DNA of 59,900 bases from Planctomycetota bacterium (GCA_027296055.1 JAPUJT010000095.1:1-59900), one strand, 5' to 3'; counted from the stretch's first letter, positions 52,247 to 59,900 are shown. Numbers and translations are program-made. The notes: generated by a model not told the origin, from the sequence alone.

Positions 52247-52275
52247 ATTATATCGACGCCCCGAAGGACTGTCAA
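52247..52275 (-). promoter_or_regulatory. Perfect-consensus sigma70 promoter of tig-clpP-clpX
   Basis: Minus strand TTGACA (52275-52270), exactly 17 nt, TATAAT (52252-52247): identical to the E. coli-type housekeeping consensus. The start near 52240 leaves about 35 nt of leader before the tig ATG at 52205. Confidence 0.85.
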
Positions 52276-52347
52276 TTCAACGCCCAGCCATGGACTTCGA
52301 GATTCGCCAGAACTACGATTGTCCCTTCTGCATGGAGGAGGAAGCGG

Positions 52348-52773
52348 ATGAGATATCGACTGACGGGCCTATTTCTGGCGCTCACCTTTCAGGGATGCGC
52401 ATCCCTGGAGATCTCGTCCTGGGAGTACCGCCAGCCCGGACAGCCGAGCGCGGTCCGGGCCGCCGCATCCATCGGCGAGACGGTCGGGTTCGTGGCGTTC
52501 ATGCCGGTCTCGCTGGCCCTCTTTCCCATCCTGTTGCCGATCGTCCACATCTTCGACGTAGGGGACCCCTACACCCTCCTCTTCCTGCCCTCTATCAAGG
52601 CAGGCGAGGTCGGCTCGGTGGCGCTCGGGGGGCTGGTAAGCGGGGCCATCGCCCCCTTCCGGGGAAGCGGGAAGGAGGCTCCTCCCGAAGCGATATCCTC
52701 GGAGGAGCGGGCGCCGCCCGGGGCGACCAGCCCCTCCCCGAGCCGAGGCCGGCGGAGGCGACGGAATCCGTGA
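52348..52773 (+). CDS. Small putative lipoprotein of unknown function
   Basis: The 141-residue protein starts at the ATG at 52348 (GGAGGAGG about 8 nt upstream). A signal peptide ends in a lipobox-like FQGC (MRYRLTGLFLALTFQGCASL). One or two hydrophobic segments follow (VGFVAFMPVSLALFPILLPI), then a Gly-rich stretch and a basic Arg-rich C-terminus (SRGRRRRRNP). The FDVGDPYTLLFLPSIKAGE segment faintly recalls YceK/YidQ lipoproteins. I do not assign a family. It is the first plus-strand gene of the exported-protein island. Confidence 0.55.
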   Translation: MRYRLTGLFLALTFQGCASLEISSWEYRQPGQPSAVRAAASIGETVGFVAFMPVSLALFPILLPIVHIFDVGDPYTLLFLPSIKAGEVGSVALGGLVSGAIAPFRGSGKEAPPEAISSEERAPPGATSPSPSRGRRRRRNP

Positions 52774-52778
52774 TGGGG

Positions 52779-52806
52779 TTGACCCTCGGCAGCGGCTACT
52801 TAGCAT
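52779..52806 (+). promoter_or_regulatory. Candidate promoter of the delta-60 lipoprotein
   Basis: Plus strand TTGACC (52779-52784), 16 nt, TAGCAT (52801-52806). Five of six and four of six. The start would lie near 52813, about 95 nt before the ATG at 52909. Confidence 0.4.
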
Positions 52807-52908
52807 CATGCAATAGGTCGTGTGGAGGGGGGGGCTTCCGCATCGCTCAAACAGTTCATCGCACGAGATCGCTGGGACGGGGTGCTGTCCTGAAAATGGA
52901 GGTGCGAG

Positions 52909-54279
52909 ATGCCAAGGCTCCTGGCCGGCCGCTTCGGGATCCTGATCCTTTTCGTCATCGTCTCGGTCATCGTCTCGGTCATCGTCGCGTGTCACGACGA
53001 CGATGACGATGACGACAACCCCCTGAATGACGACGGCGTCGTGGTCCATGACAACGCCGCCGGCGGGATGTTCGACGACCGAGCGTCGGCGATCGCCATC
53101 GACTCGATGGGCAGAATCCTCGTCGCGGGCCATAGCTGGAGCGCCAGCTTCGACCTGGACCTCGTCGTATGGCGATTCCGTAGCGACGGCAGACTCGACG
53201 GAACGTTCGCCGGGCAGGGATGGGTCACCGACGACGGCGCCGCCGGCGGGATGTTCGACGACCTCGGCCATGCGATCGTCGTCGATTCGATGGACAACGT
53301 CGTAGTCGCCGGCTCGAGCACCAACGCCTCCTTCAACCAGGATCTGACCGTCTGGAGGTTCACTGAAGCCGGAGTACCGGATACCTCCTTCGGTACGAAC
53401 GGCTCGGTCAGTCACGACGGCGCCGCAGGGGGCGGCGGGGATGACGAGGGCCGCGGCATGGCCCTCGACGCGTCAGGGAACATCATCGTCGCCGGGTCCA
53501 GCGCCGGACCGGCCGGCGATCTCGACCTGGCCATCTGGCGATTCGACATGACGGGGGCCCTCGATGTGACGTTCAACGGCCAGGGATGGGTGACGCACGA
53601 CAACGCGGCGGGCGGAATGGCCGACGATGCTGCCGAGGCCGTCCTCCTCGAGCCAACGGGGAGCATCCTCGCAGCCGGCTGGAGCGTCAACGCCACCGGA
53701 GATCTCGACATGGCACTCTGGAGATTCGACGGATCGGGCACCCTGGATTCGACCCTCAACGCCGTCGGTTGGCTGGTCCACCATGACGCCGCAGGCGGGA
53801 TGGCGGATGACTTCGGGCTGTCGATCGACCAGTACGGCTCGGGCCGGATCGTGGTCAGCGGTGCCAGTCAGAACTCGGATATGAACCATGACATGGTCGT
53901 GTGGCGATTCAATCCCGCGGGGGGCCTCGATGGAACCTTCAACACCCAGGGCTGGATCGTACATGCATCGGCTGCGGGAGGCATCGGCGACGACGTCGGA
54001 CACGGCGTCGTCATCGACGCGGACGGTAATGTCATCGTCGCCGGGGAGAGCCAGAACGTCTTCACCAACCAGGACCGCGTGGTCTGGCGCCTCCGGGTGG
54101 ATGGTAGCCTGGACACGTCCTTCCACATGAACGGATTCGTCGCCGAGGACGGCGCCGCCGGAGGATCGGGGGACGACATAGGCCGCGCCGTGGCACTCAA
54201 CTCCACGGAGGCGATCCTTGTCGCCGGGGAGAGCGAGAACATCTCCGGCAATCAGGACGCCGCCGTCTGGAAAGAGTAG
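52909..54279 (+). CDS. Lipoprotein with seven delta-60 repeats
   Basis: The 456-residue protein has a signal peptide made of a VIVS repeat, ending in the lipobox VIVAC (about residue 28) and followed by seven Asp. Seven repeats of about 60 residues of the delta-60 type follow. Each opens near HDxAAGG and DD, runs through a strand like IVVAGxSxN and ends at WRF...LDxTFxxxGW. The last repeat ends with AAVWKE at the stop codon. Seven blades suggest one complete beta-propeller on the cell surface. The signal core is coded by a 12-bp tandem repeat at about 52956-52991. It is a paralogue of the C-terminal part of the gene at 57843. Confidence 0.82.
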   Translation: MPRLLAGRFGILILFVIVSVIVSVIVACHDDDDDDDNPLNDDGVVVHDNAAGGMFDDRASAIAIDSMGRILVAGHSWSASFDLDLVVWRFRSDGRLDGTFAGQGWVTDDGAAGGMFDDLGHAIVVDSMDNVVVAGSSTNASFNQDLTVWRFTEAGVPDTSFGTNGSVSHDGAAGGGGDDEGRGMALDASGNIIVAGSSAGPAGDLDLAIWRFDMTGALDVTFNGQGWVTHDNAAGGMADDAAEAVLLEPTGSILAAGWSVNATGDLDMALWRFDGSGTLDSTLNAVGWLVHHDAAGGMADDFGLSIDQYGSGRIVVSGASQNSDMNHDMVVWRFNPAGGLDGTFNTQGWIVHASAAGGIGDDVGHGVVIDADGNVIVAGESQNVFTNQDRVVWRLRVDGSLDTSFHMNGFVAEDGAAGGSGDDIGRAVALNSTEAILVAGESENISGNQDAAVWKE

Positions 54280-54282
54280 GAC

Positions 54283-54864
54283 GTGCCTAACCCGTCCGAC
54301 TCGAGCCCGGACCGGGAACCTCGCCTGGTGATCCTGCCTGTTCTCGGATTCCTGCTGGTCTTGGGACTCCTTGCCCTGTGGACCTGGTATCAGCTGGGCC
54401 CCAAGAAGGATCGCGCCCGGATTGCCTGCTCGAATAATCTCCGCTATATCGGCGTCGCCGTTCACCTTTATTTGAACGACTACGAATCCTCCCCTGGGGC
54501 AGAGAGCAAGGTTGAGGGGATCACGCTTGGACAGATTCTCATCGACGAGGTTATGCTGGACGATCTCGAGATCCTGGTCTGCCCGGCCTCGAGGGATCGG
54601 CCGGCCATCCGGAATCCCGACGGTAGCTGCACGATCGGGCCCGGTAACTGCTCTTATATGTTCTCGTCCAGACTCATTTCCAGATCGGGGTCGGAAGACC
54701 TTCCCATTGCGGCGGAAAAAGTAGTGATGCACGCCTCTCGATCCGAGGCTCCAGGGCACTCCGGGGGCCGAAACGTCCTCTTCCTGGACGGAAGCGTGAA
54801 GTGGGTAACTTCAGAGAGATTCGATCGCGAAATCCTGCCCCTCATCGAGTCACCCGGAGAATAG
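54283..54864 (+). CDS. H-x9-DG membrane protein (DUF1559-like, no prepilin cleavage site)
   Basis: The 193-residue protein starts with GTG, 3 nt after the upstream stop codon. It has one N-terminal membrane helix (VILPVLGFLLVLGLLALW), then ACSNNLRYIGVAVHLYLNDY, which mirrors the CxNNLkQIGLAlhxY segment of planctomycete pseudopilin-like DUF1559 proteins. The C-terminal HSGGRNVLFLDGSVKWV gives the H-x9-DG motif. The usual prepilin peptidase site (G-FTLxE) before the helix is missing. Four Cys lie in the exported part. Either it is a derived pseudopilin that is not cleaved or a related membrane-anchored protein. It is probably co-transcribed with the delta-60 gene. Confidence 0.7.
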   Translation: MPNPSDSSPDREPRLVILPVLGFLLVLGLLALWTWYQLGPKKDRARIACSNNLRYIGVAVHLYLNDYESSPGAESKVEGITLGQILIDEVMLDDLEILVCPASRDRPAIRNPDGSCTIGPGNCSYMFSSRLISRSGSEDLPIAAEKVVMHASRSEAPGHSGGRNVLFLDGSVKWVTSERFDREILPLIESPGE

Positions 54865-54868
54865 ACCC

Positions 54869-54915
54869 AGGGGACACGCAGTCCTTGGGACCGACGGGGA
54901 CTGTCCCCTTTTCTC
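54869..54915 (+). terminator. Bifurcated hairpin with T tract; contains REP-like palindrome
   Basis: GGGGAC (54870-54875) can pair with GTCCCC (54903-54908), and inside it AGTCC (54880-54884) with GGACT (54898-54902); TTTTCTCTTCTCC follows. GGGGACTGTCCCC (54896-54908) is also a palindrome by itself and shares its core with the element at 6306-6334. It lies between two convergent genes and could terminate the plus-strand transcript. Confidence 0.5.
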
Positions 54916-54930
54916 TTCTCCCTATTATCT

Positions 54931-57459
54931 TCAGCGGCAGTTCGGGGTGAGCAGGCCGTTGTTGTAGTCGTCCAGGATTCCTGCCACGTCGACCATCGAC
55001 TGGCCAGTCGCCGTGGAGGGCGCCACATCGTAGGGCGGCATTCCAGCGAAGCCCGCCAGCAGGGCGTCGGCATCCGCCAAACACGGCAAGATCACCGCGA
55101 GATCGGAGCCATTCGCCACGTTCAGCTTGGCGGCGATGAGCTGCTTCATGAGGATGACGCTGGCGTCCCCTCGGGTCGGAGTCCCGAGGACGACGAGACA
55201 CGACGCCTGATCGCACGCCTCGAATCCCAGGTCCAGCGTGGTCACCGGCCAGAGGTCGGGGTGGTTCTTCCAGTACCCCTGCCCGCGCGGGCATAGCAAA
55301 CCTCCACCTACACCCAGCTTGGACACGAAGGCATCCTTGCCGTTGCGGGTCGTATCGAAGGCGCCCGCCGTCACCGGGAAGTTATTGGACTTGGTGTTAC
55401 CGGTGACGTAGGCGTCGCCGAGGGAGTCCGTCGCGACGGATCGCCCGTCATCGTCCCTGTTGCCTCCGAGGAACGTCGAGTAGACGAGGCCGCTTCCCGA
55501 GGTCAGCAGCCTTGCCACGAAGGCATCCGTGTCCCCCTTGTGGCTCTCATCGAACGCACCCGGCGTGACTGGAAAACCGCCGGATTCCGTCCGACCGGTC
55601 ACGTAGGCCTCTCGACCGAGGAGGGTGATGCCCCGGCCATCATCGAAGCCCGATCCGCCGAGGAAGGTGGCGTAGACGAGGCCGTTACCGGACGGCTCGA
55701 GCTTGGCGACGAAGACGTCGTCGTCCCCGTTATGGGTCTCGTCGAAGGCCCCGGTCGTCGTCGGGAAATTGCCCGACTTGGTCCGGCCGGTCACATAGGC
55801 ACTCCCCAGGACGTCCACGGCGATGGCCCCCCCTCGATCACTCTTGTTGCCGCCCAGATAGGTCGAGTAGACGAGAGCGTCGCCCGCCGGGGTCAGCTTC
55901 GTGACATAGGCATCGGAATTGCCGCTTAGGCTGGTGTCGAAGGCTCCCCCGGTCGTCGGGAAGTTTCCCGAATCCGTGTCGCCCGTCACGTAGGCGTTTC
56001 CGCCTGCATCCACTTGAACGGACTGCGCGTCATCATCTCTGTTCCCTCCAAGATAGGTGGCATAGACGAGGGCGCTTCCAGCGGCGTTCAGCTTCGCGAC
56101 GAAGGCATCCTGCCGACCGTTCGGCGAGGTGTCGAAGGCCCCCACCGTCGCGGGGAAATTGCCCGACTTGCTCCGACCCACGACGTAGGCGCAGCCCGCC
56201 GCGTCCACCGAGATCGCATTGCCACGATCGGCGTCGCTGCCCCCGATGAAGGTCCCGTAGATCATTCCACTACCATCCGGAGTCAGCTTCACCACGAAGG
56301 CGTCGGCCCGCCCGTTGTGGCTCCGATCGTAGGCTCCATGGGTGACGGGAAAGTCGCGAGACTTGGTCCGGCCGGTCACGTAGGCGCTCCCGGCATTGTC
56401 TATCGCGAGGCCCTGAGCGGCGTCGGTGCTGCGATTCCCCCCGATATAGGTGGCGTAGACGAGGTTGCTTCCATCCGGGGTGAGCTTCGCCACGAATGCG
56501 GACTCGGTATTCCCGAGGGAGACGTCGAACGCCCCCGCCGTGGCGGGAAAATTCACCGAGCTGGTCGGGCCCGCTATGTAGGCGCTTCCGGCTGCATCCA
56601 CGGCGATCGAGAATCCATCATCGCTATCCGTTCCACCCAGATAGGTGGAGTAGTGGGGATCGATGAGGAGGGGACGGGTGCCGTCCCAGCCGCTGCACTC
56701 GAATCCCACGGAGTGGCGACCGCGAATCTCGAGGCGGCAGCCAATCTCGGCGCCCGACGCGTCGTAGGCCAGAGGGGCTCCGTCATGAATCTCGCCGACC
56801 GCGGTGTCAATGATGAGGGACCCGTCCAGATCTATGCGGAGGCCCTCCACCCCCTCGTACACCAGGGTGATCTCCCGCGGGTCGGCCCCCGGCTGGACCC
56901 GGAACGCATACTTCAACCCTGTTGGGGTCGCCTGGTAGATCAGGTCGATGCCATCATACAGGTCCGTGTAGACGACCTCGTCGAAGCTGCGCACGTCCCG
57001 ATGCCACTCCATCGGATCGCTTCCGAACAGGTAGTGGCTCCGGTACGGCTTCTCTTTCACGCCCTCCGGAAGGACAGAGTTGGAACCTTCGAAGCCAACG
57101 CGGACGAGCACGCCGCGGACCCGCTCCGGGGGGATGGCGTCCTCTGCGGATCCGAGCGTCTCTTGATCGCGGGCCATGGGCTCCTGGGCCGGTTCCACGA
57201 CTGCGAGGAGGATTTCACTACGAGAGAGACCGACTTTCACGCCGCCGGTCGTGACGTAGAAGAGGACGTCTCCGTTCTCCACCTGTCCTGCATTCTCGGT
57301 GAAGTCACTGGAGGGAAGGGGAAGTGGGCCGCTGAGATCCGGGGGAGACGACGCCGATCTACGTGGCGCTCCGGCATTCTCACCGCAGTTGACCAGAAGT
57401 ACCAACAGGGTGCCCAGCATGGTGCACAACCAACGATGATTTCGCGCGCGCCCGCTCAT
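54931..57459 (-). CDS. SBBP-repeat lipoprotein with C-terminal GxWKNH module
   Basis: The 842-residue protein starts at the ATG at 57459 behind GCAGGAGG; the frame open to 57561 is noncoding upstream sequence. A signal peptide ends in the lipobox LLVNC (about residue 25). An N-terminal domain typical of SBBP proteins follows (about 50-285: FTENAGQVENGDVLFYVTTG, SHYLFGSDPMEWHRDVRSF, IDLIYQATPTGLKYAF). Then come seven SBBP repeats of about 65 residues, each like YxTYLGG...DxxGxAYVTGxTxSxxFPxTxGAFD, which suggests a seven-bladed propeller. The last 120 residues are the same Cys-bounded module found in the Asp-box protein at 16437. It is likely surface-exposed. Function is unknown. Confidence 0.82.
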   Translation of the reverse strand: MSGRARNHRWLCTMLGTLLVLLVNCGENAGAPRRSASSPPDLSGPLPLPSSDFTENAGQVENGDVLFYVTTGGVKVGLSRSEILLAVVEPAQEPMARDQETLGSAEDAIPPERVRGVLVRVGFEGSNSVLPEGVKEKPYRSHYLFGSDPMEWHRDVRSFDEVVYTDLYDGIDLIYQATPTGLKYAFRVQPGADPREITLVYEGVEGLRIDLDGSLIIDTAVGEIHDGAPLAYDASGAEIGCRLEIRGRHSVGFECSGWDGTRPLLIDPHYSTYLGGTDSDDGFSIAVDAAGSAYIAGPTSSVNFPATAGAFDVSLGNTESAFVAKLTPDGSNLVYATYIGGNRSTDAAQGLAIDNAGSAYVTGRTKSRDFPVTHGAYDRSHNGRADAFVVKLTPDGSGMIYGTFIGGSDADRGNAISVDAAGCAYVVGRSKSGNFPATVGAFDTSPNGRQDAFVAKLNAAGSALVYATYLGGNRDDDAQSVQVDAGGNAYVTGDTDSGNFPTTGGAFDTSLSGNSDAYVTKLTPAGDALVYSTYLGGNKSDRGGAIAVDVLGSAYVTGRTKSGNFPTTTGAFDETHNGDDDVFVAKLEPSGNGLVYATFLGGSGFDDGRGITLLGREAYVTGRTESGGFPVTPGAFDESHKGDTDAFVARLLTSGSGLVYSTFLGGNRDDDGRSVATDSLGDAYVTGNTKSNNFPVTAGAFDTTRNGKDAFVSKLGVGGGLLCPRGQGYWKNHPDLWPVTTLDLGFEACDQASCLVVLGTPTRGDASVILMKQLIAAKLNVANGSDLAVILPCLADADALLAGFAGMPPYDVAPSTATGQSMVDVAGILDDYNNGLLTPNCR
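54934..55293 (-). other. C-terminal GxWKNH...LLTPNC module, copy 2
   Basis: This is the domain of 120 residues from the Cys of CPRGQGYWKNH to the last residue. Landmarks shared with copy 1 (18033-18395) are WPVT.L.LG, PT(K/R)GDAS.IL.KQLIAAKLN, ANGSD, ADA.L.GF.G, LDDYN and LLTPNC. It has extra internal Cys residues (ACDQASCLV, LPCLADAD) that copy 1 lacks. Confidence 0.8.
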
Positions 57460-57531
57460 GGAATACCTCCTGCGATGATGGGGGACGTGTTCGATACCTG
57501 ACCCAGGATTCTCATCCGGGAAGAAGGGCAC

Positions 57532-57561
57532 ATTCTGCGCCCCGCCATGACGGCTTTTCAA
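57532..57561 (-). promoter_or_regulatory. Candidate promoter of the SBBP lipoprotein
   Basis: Minus strand TTGAAA (57561-57556), 18 nt, CAGAAT (57537-57532). Five of six and four of six; about 70 nt upstream of the ATG. Confidence 0.35.
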
Positions 57562-57616
57562 GGTCTTTTTTTTCTAGATCCATTCACCAGGCCCTTTCCC
57601 GGGCGTCGATTCGTCC

Positions 57617-57646
57617 TTGACCCGATCGCCGGATGTGCACTACCAT
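57617..57646 (+). promoter_or_regulatory. Candidate promoter of the FN3/delta-60 lipoprotein
   Basis: Plus strand TTGACC (57617-57622), 18 nt, TACCAT (57641-57646). It would leave a long leader of about 190 nt before 57843. Confidence 0.3.
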
Positions 57647-57842
57647 GCGCCGCTACAAGGGGGCCGTCGACCCGAGGTCGCCCGGTCTTGGGGCAGTCAC
57701 TCTGGATATCGCGTCTCCAAGCCATGATCCTGTAGATTCAAAGGAAGTAACAAATCGGGGGAGTTCTCCCAGGACTTGCCCGCACGGGGCTCATCCTCTA
57801 TTTCTCTGGAGGTACATCCCCGGCATTCGCTGGAGGTGGGGA

Positions 57843-59900
57843 ATGAATCGGGGCATCACGAGGATCTACACTGTCATCCTGACGGTCGCCCTCACGCTGG
57901 GACTCTTCGCCTGCGGAAGTAGCAGCAGCAGCAAGAAGAAGGCGCCGGCTGCCCCTACCGGGGTGACGGCCACATCCAATGATTCGAATCAGGTGATGAT
58001 CACCTGGACACCCGTGTCCGGGGCGTCGACCTATAACATCTACTCCGGCACGACCCCGGGCGTCACGCCGGCGAACGGGGCTCGGATCACCGCGGCGTTT
58101 CCAGGGTACGTACACCGCGGCTTGAATAACGGCGCGACCTACTACTATGTCGTGACCGCCTTGGGCGGGACGCGAGAGGGCGCCGAATCGAGTGAGACCT
58201 CAGCGGTCCCCCTGGCGGCCCCTTCGGCCTCGGCGGGGGGTGGGACCTCGCAGGTCACACTCACCTGGGGCTCCGTTCTCGGAGCGACCTCATACAACGT
58301 CTACTCGTCCACGACCTCGGGCGTATCGAAGGCGACGGGTAACCAGGTCTCCGGGGTCTCCTCACCCTATGCGCACACGGGCCTGACCGACGGCACGACC
58401 TACTACTACGTGGTCACCGCTGTGAGCTCGGTCGGCGGGGGCTCCGAGAGCAGCGAATCTCCCGGCGACTTCGCGGTTCCCCTGGCGGCGCCGACGGGCG
58501 TCTCGGCAACGTCGGGAGCCAACGAGGTGATCGTCGACTGGATTTCAGCACCGGCGGCGACTTCCTACAACATCTACTGGGACACGGCCCCCGGGGTGAC
58601 GACGGCGACCGGCAACCTGATCGCGGGGGTGGCCTCCCCCTACGCGCATACCGGTCTGGACAATGCGGCGACGTACTATTACGTGGTGACGTCGCTCAGC
58701 CTCCTGGGCGGGGGAACGGAGAGCGTGGAGTCTGCAGAGGCCTCTGCTGCGCCCACTCCTGCGGGCTCTCTGGACCCCACCTTCGGCGGGGGGCGAGGCT
58801 TCATATCCCACGACGGAGCGGCAGGGAGAACCGATGACGACGAGGGTCGTGCCATTATCGTGGACGCCACGGGCCGGATCCTCGTCACCGGCCACGGCAG
58901 GAACAACGCCTTCAACGACGACATGGTCATCTGGCGGTTCAACGACGACGGGAATCTCGATACCACCTTCAACGGCCGGGGTTGGGTCTCCCACGGCGGC
59001 GCGGCGGGAGGAACAGGCACCGACTCCGGCGAAGGGATCGCCGTGGACACCTCCGGGAGAATCGTCGTCGCCGGGTACAGTACGAACGCCGGCGCCAACA
59101 TAGACATGGTGATCTGGCGCTTCAACGGAGATGGGACGCTCGATACGACGTTCGACGGCCAGGGCTGGGTCGTCCACGACGCTGCCGGCGGGGCGGTAAA
59201 CGGGAGTGATTACGGCCGGGGCATTGCACTGGACAGCACCGGGAGGATTGTCGTCGCCGGGTACAGTCAGAGCGCCGGCTCCGGTGATGACATGGTAGTC
59301 TGGCGGTTCAATCCGGACGGTACGCTGGACACCGCGTTCGATGGCCAGGGCTGGGTCACCCACGACAGCGCGGCGGGGGGGGCCAGCACCGACAGGGGAT
59401 GGAGCATCACGCTTGACGCTTCAGGAAAGATCCTCGTCGCGGGAGAAAGTAGAAACACAAACTTCAACGATGACATGGCCATCTGGCGGCTCAACCCGGA
59501 CGGGACGTTCGATGCGACGTTCAATGGTCAAGGTTGGGTCACCCATGACGGCGCGGCATCCCCGGGCTCTACGGATGAGGGTTACAGCATCACAGTAGAC
59601 GCCTCCGCGAAGATCGTCGTGGCAGGGACCAGCGACGACAGCAACGATGATTTCGCCGTCTGGCGATTCAACCCCGATGGGACGCTCGACACCACCTTCA
59701 ACGGCCAGGGCTGGACCGTCACGAACAGCATCGGCGGCGGCCGCTATTGGGATGACGAGGCCAGGGGCGTCGCCGTGACGGCCTCGGGAAGGGTCCTGGC
59801 CGCCGGGTGGACGCAGACCGCCCTCGGTAGCACGGGCCGATACGACATGGCGCTTGTAGCCTACAGGGACGACGGGCTTCTCGATCCTCTGTTCGGCATG
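57843..59900 (+). CDS. FN3/delta-60 repeat lipoprotein, 3' truncated by window end
   Basis: The frame is open for 686 codons from the ATG at 57843 to the last base, with no stop codon, so the gene continues outside the window. GGAGGTG lies just upstream of the ATG. The lipobox is LGLFAC (about residue 24), followed by a Ser/Lys linker. Three fibronectin-III-like domains of about 90 residues follow (to about 58755), with recurring SYNIYW/SYNVYS and TYYYVVTA phrases. Then come delta-60 repeats of about 60 residues (VSHGGAAGG..., IVVAGYSTNAG, WRFNGDGTLDTTFDGQGW). Six are complete, and the window ends in what looks like the start of the seventh (DGLLDPLFGM). It is related to the lipoprotein at 52909. 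Confidence 0.82.
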   Translation, partial: MNRGITRIYTVILTVALTLGLFACGSSSSSKKKAPAAPTGVTATSNDSNQVMITWTPVSGASTYNIYSGTTPGVTPANGARITAAFPGYVHRGLNNGATYYYVVTALGGTREGAESSETSAVPLAAPSASAGGGTSQVTLTWGSVLGATSYNVYSSTTSGVSKATGNQVSGVSSPYAHTGLTDGTTYYYVVTAVSSVGGGSESSESPGDFAVPLAAPTGVSATSGANEVIVDWISAPAATSYNIYWDTAPGVTTATGNLIAGVASPYAHTGLDNAATYYYVVTSLSLLGGGTESVESAEASAAPTPAGSLDPTFGGGRGFISHDGAAGRTDDDEGRAIIVDATGRILVTGHGRNNAFNDDMVIWRFNDDGNLDTTFNGRGWVSHGGAAGGTGTDSGEGIAVDTSGRIVVAGYSTNAGANIDMVIWRFNGDGTLDTTFDGQGWVVHDAAGGAVNGSDYGRGIALDSTGRIVVAGYSQSAGSGDDMVVWRFNPDGTLDTAFDGQGWVTHDSAAGGASTDRGWSITLDASGKILVAGESRNTNFNDDMAIWRLNPDGTFDATFNGQGWVTHDGAASPGSTDEGYSITVDASAKIVVAGTSDDSNDDFAVWRFNPDGTLDTTFNGQGWTVTNSIGGGRYWDDEARGVAVTASGRVLAAGWTQTALGSTGRYDMALVAYRDDGLLDPLFGM

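Larger units (their letters stand above)
57460..57842. other. 383-bp divergent intergenic region
   Basis: This lies between the SBBP gene (minus) and the FN3/delta-60 gene (plus). It holds the GGAGG ribosome sites of both genes, one candidate promoter for each direction (57532-57561 minus, 57617-57646 plus) and a T8 tract near 57568. Short frames in it show no coding character to me. No repeat or RNA structure was recognised. Confidence 0.5.

Noticed and set aside
52290..52370. A short frame with a CPFC motif (CxxC) before the small lipoprotein.
   Set aside because: The frame continues into Arg/Gly-rich shadow of the lipoprotein, and the lipoprotein start has a better ribosome site in a different frame.
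53473..54759. A 428-codon minus-strand frame opposite the delta-60 and H-x9-DG genes.
   Set aside because: It crosses two well-supported genes and shows repeat periodicity inherited from delta-60 codons.
56014..57501. A 495-codon plus-strand frame opposite the SBBP gene.
   Set aside because: The SBBP protein has a signal peptide and clear repeats on the minus strand; the opposite frame only mirrors its periodic codons.

Overview
The window looks like chromosomal DNA from an uncultured, GC-rich, diderm bacterium. My best guess at phylum is Planctomycetota or a near relative, and the guess is soft. It rests on a WD40 protein with the helical C-terminal domain common in planctomycetes, a secreted HEAT/VWA protein, an H-x9-DG protein of the DUF1559 kind, and a partial futalosine menaquinone pathway. 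An outer-membrane porin, many lipoproteins and murA/murQ/anmK point to a diderm cell with peptidoglycan. I see no phage, insertion sequence or CRISPR array. There is one tRNA gene and no rRNA.

Layout. 1-5.8 kb: a truncated TPR/PEGA/beta-propeller membrane protein with a secreted partner, then a secreted HEAT-VWA protein. 5.8-9.4 kb: a YbgC-type thioesterase and a porin/AtoE pair behind a strong promoter with a palindromic operator-like site. 9.4-14.4 kb: lysM lipoprotein-dgt-ispD, a self-contained tRNA-Gly(CCC) unit, and a candidate aminodeoxyfutalosine deaminase upstream of serS. 14.5-18.4 kb: tatD, a sugar-nucleotide epimerase and a secreted Asp-box protein. 18.4-31.2 kb (minus strand): a four-gene block (SirB1-TPR-PA14 protein, GH3 hexosaminidase, Na+/solute symporter, 14-repeat WD40 protein), then murQ-anmK, a thioredoxin-like protein and a CARDB lipoprotein. 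NagZ-like, AnmK and MurQ form a peptidoglycan-recycling theme.

31.3-41.1 kb (plus strand): a late-menaquinone operon, menG-ubiD-[unknown with integrase-like N-domain]-[CPBP protease]-[unknown]-ubiX-ubiA-mqnA-prkA. It carries three unrecognised or unexpected genes and ends in a PrkA-type kinase. 41.1-48.6 kb (minus strand): a long housekeeping operon rpmE-prfA-prmC-murA-ffh-rpsP-trmD-rplS-yraN-GNAT with a good sigma70 promoter. 48.6-52.3 kb: tig-clpP-clpX behind a promoter identical to the sigma70 consensus (TTGACA, 17 nt, TATAAT).

52.3-59.9 kb: an island of exported repeat proteins. It holds a small lipoprotein, a seven-repeat delta-60 lipoprotein, an H-x9-DG membrane protein, a seven-repeat SBBP lipoprotein, and an FN3/delta-60 lipoprotein that runs off the right edge without a stop codon. 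The SBBP protein and the Asp-box protein at 16.4 kb end in the same ~120-residue Cys-bounded module (GxWKNH...LLTPNC), about half identical by eye. I regard this as the most interesting unexplained element here.

All function calls come from reading the sequence against remembered family features. No search was run. Promoters were picked by eye from -35/-10 matches and spacing.
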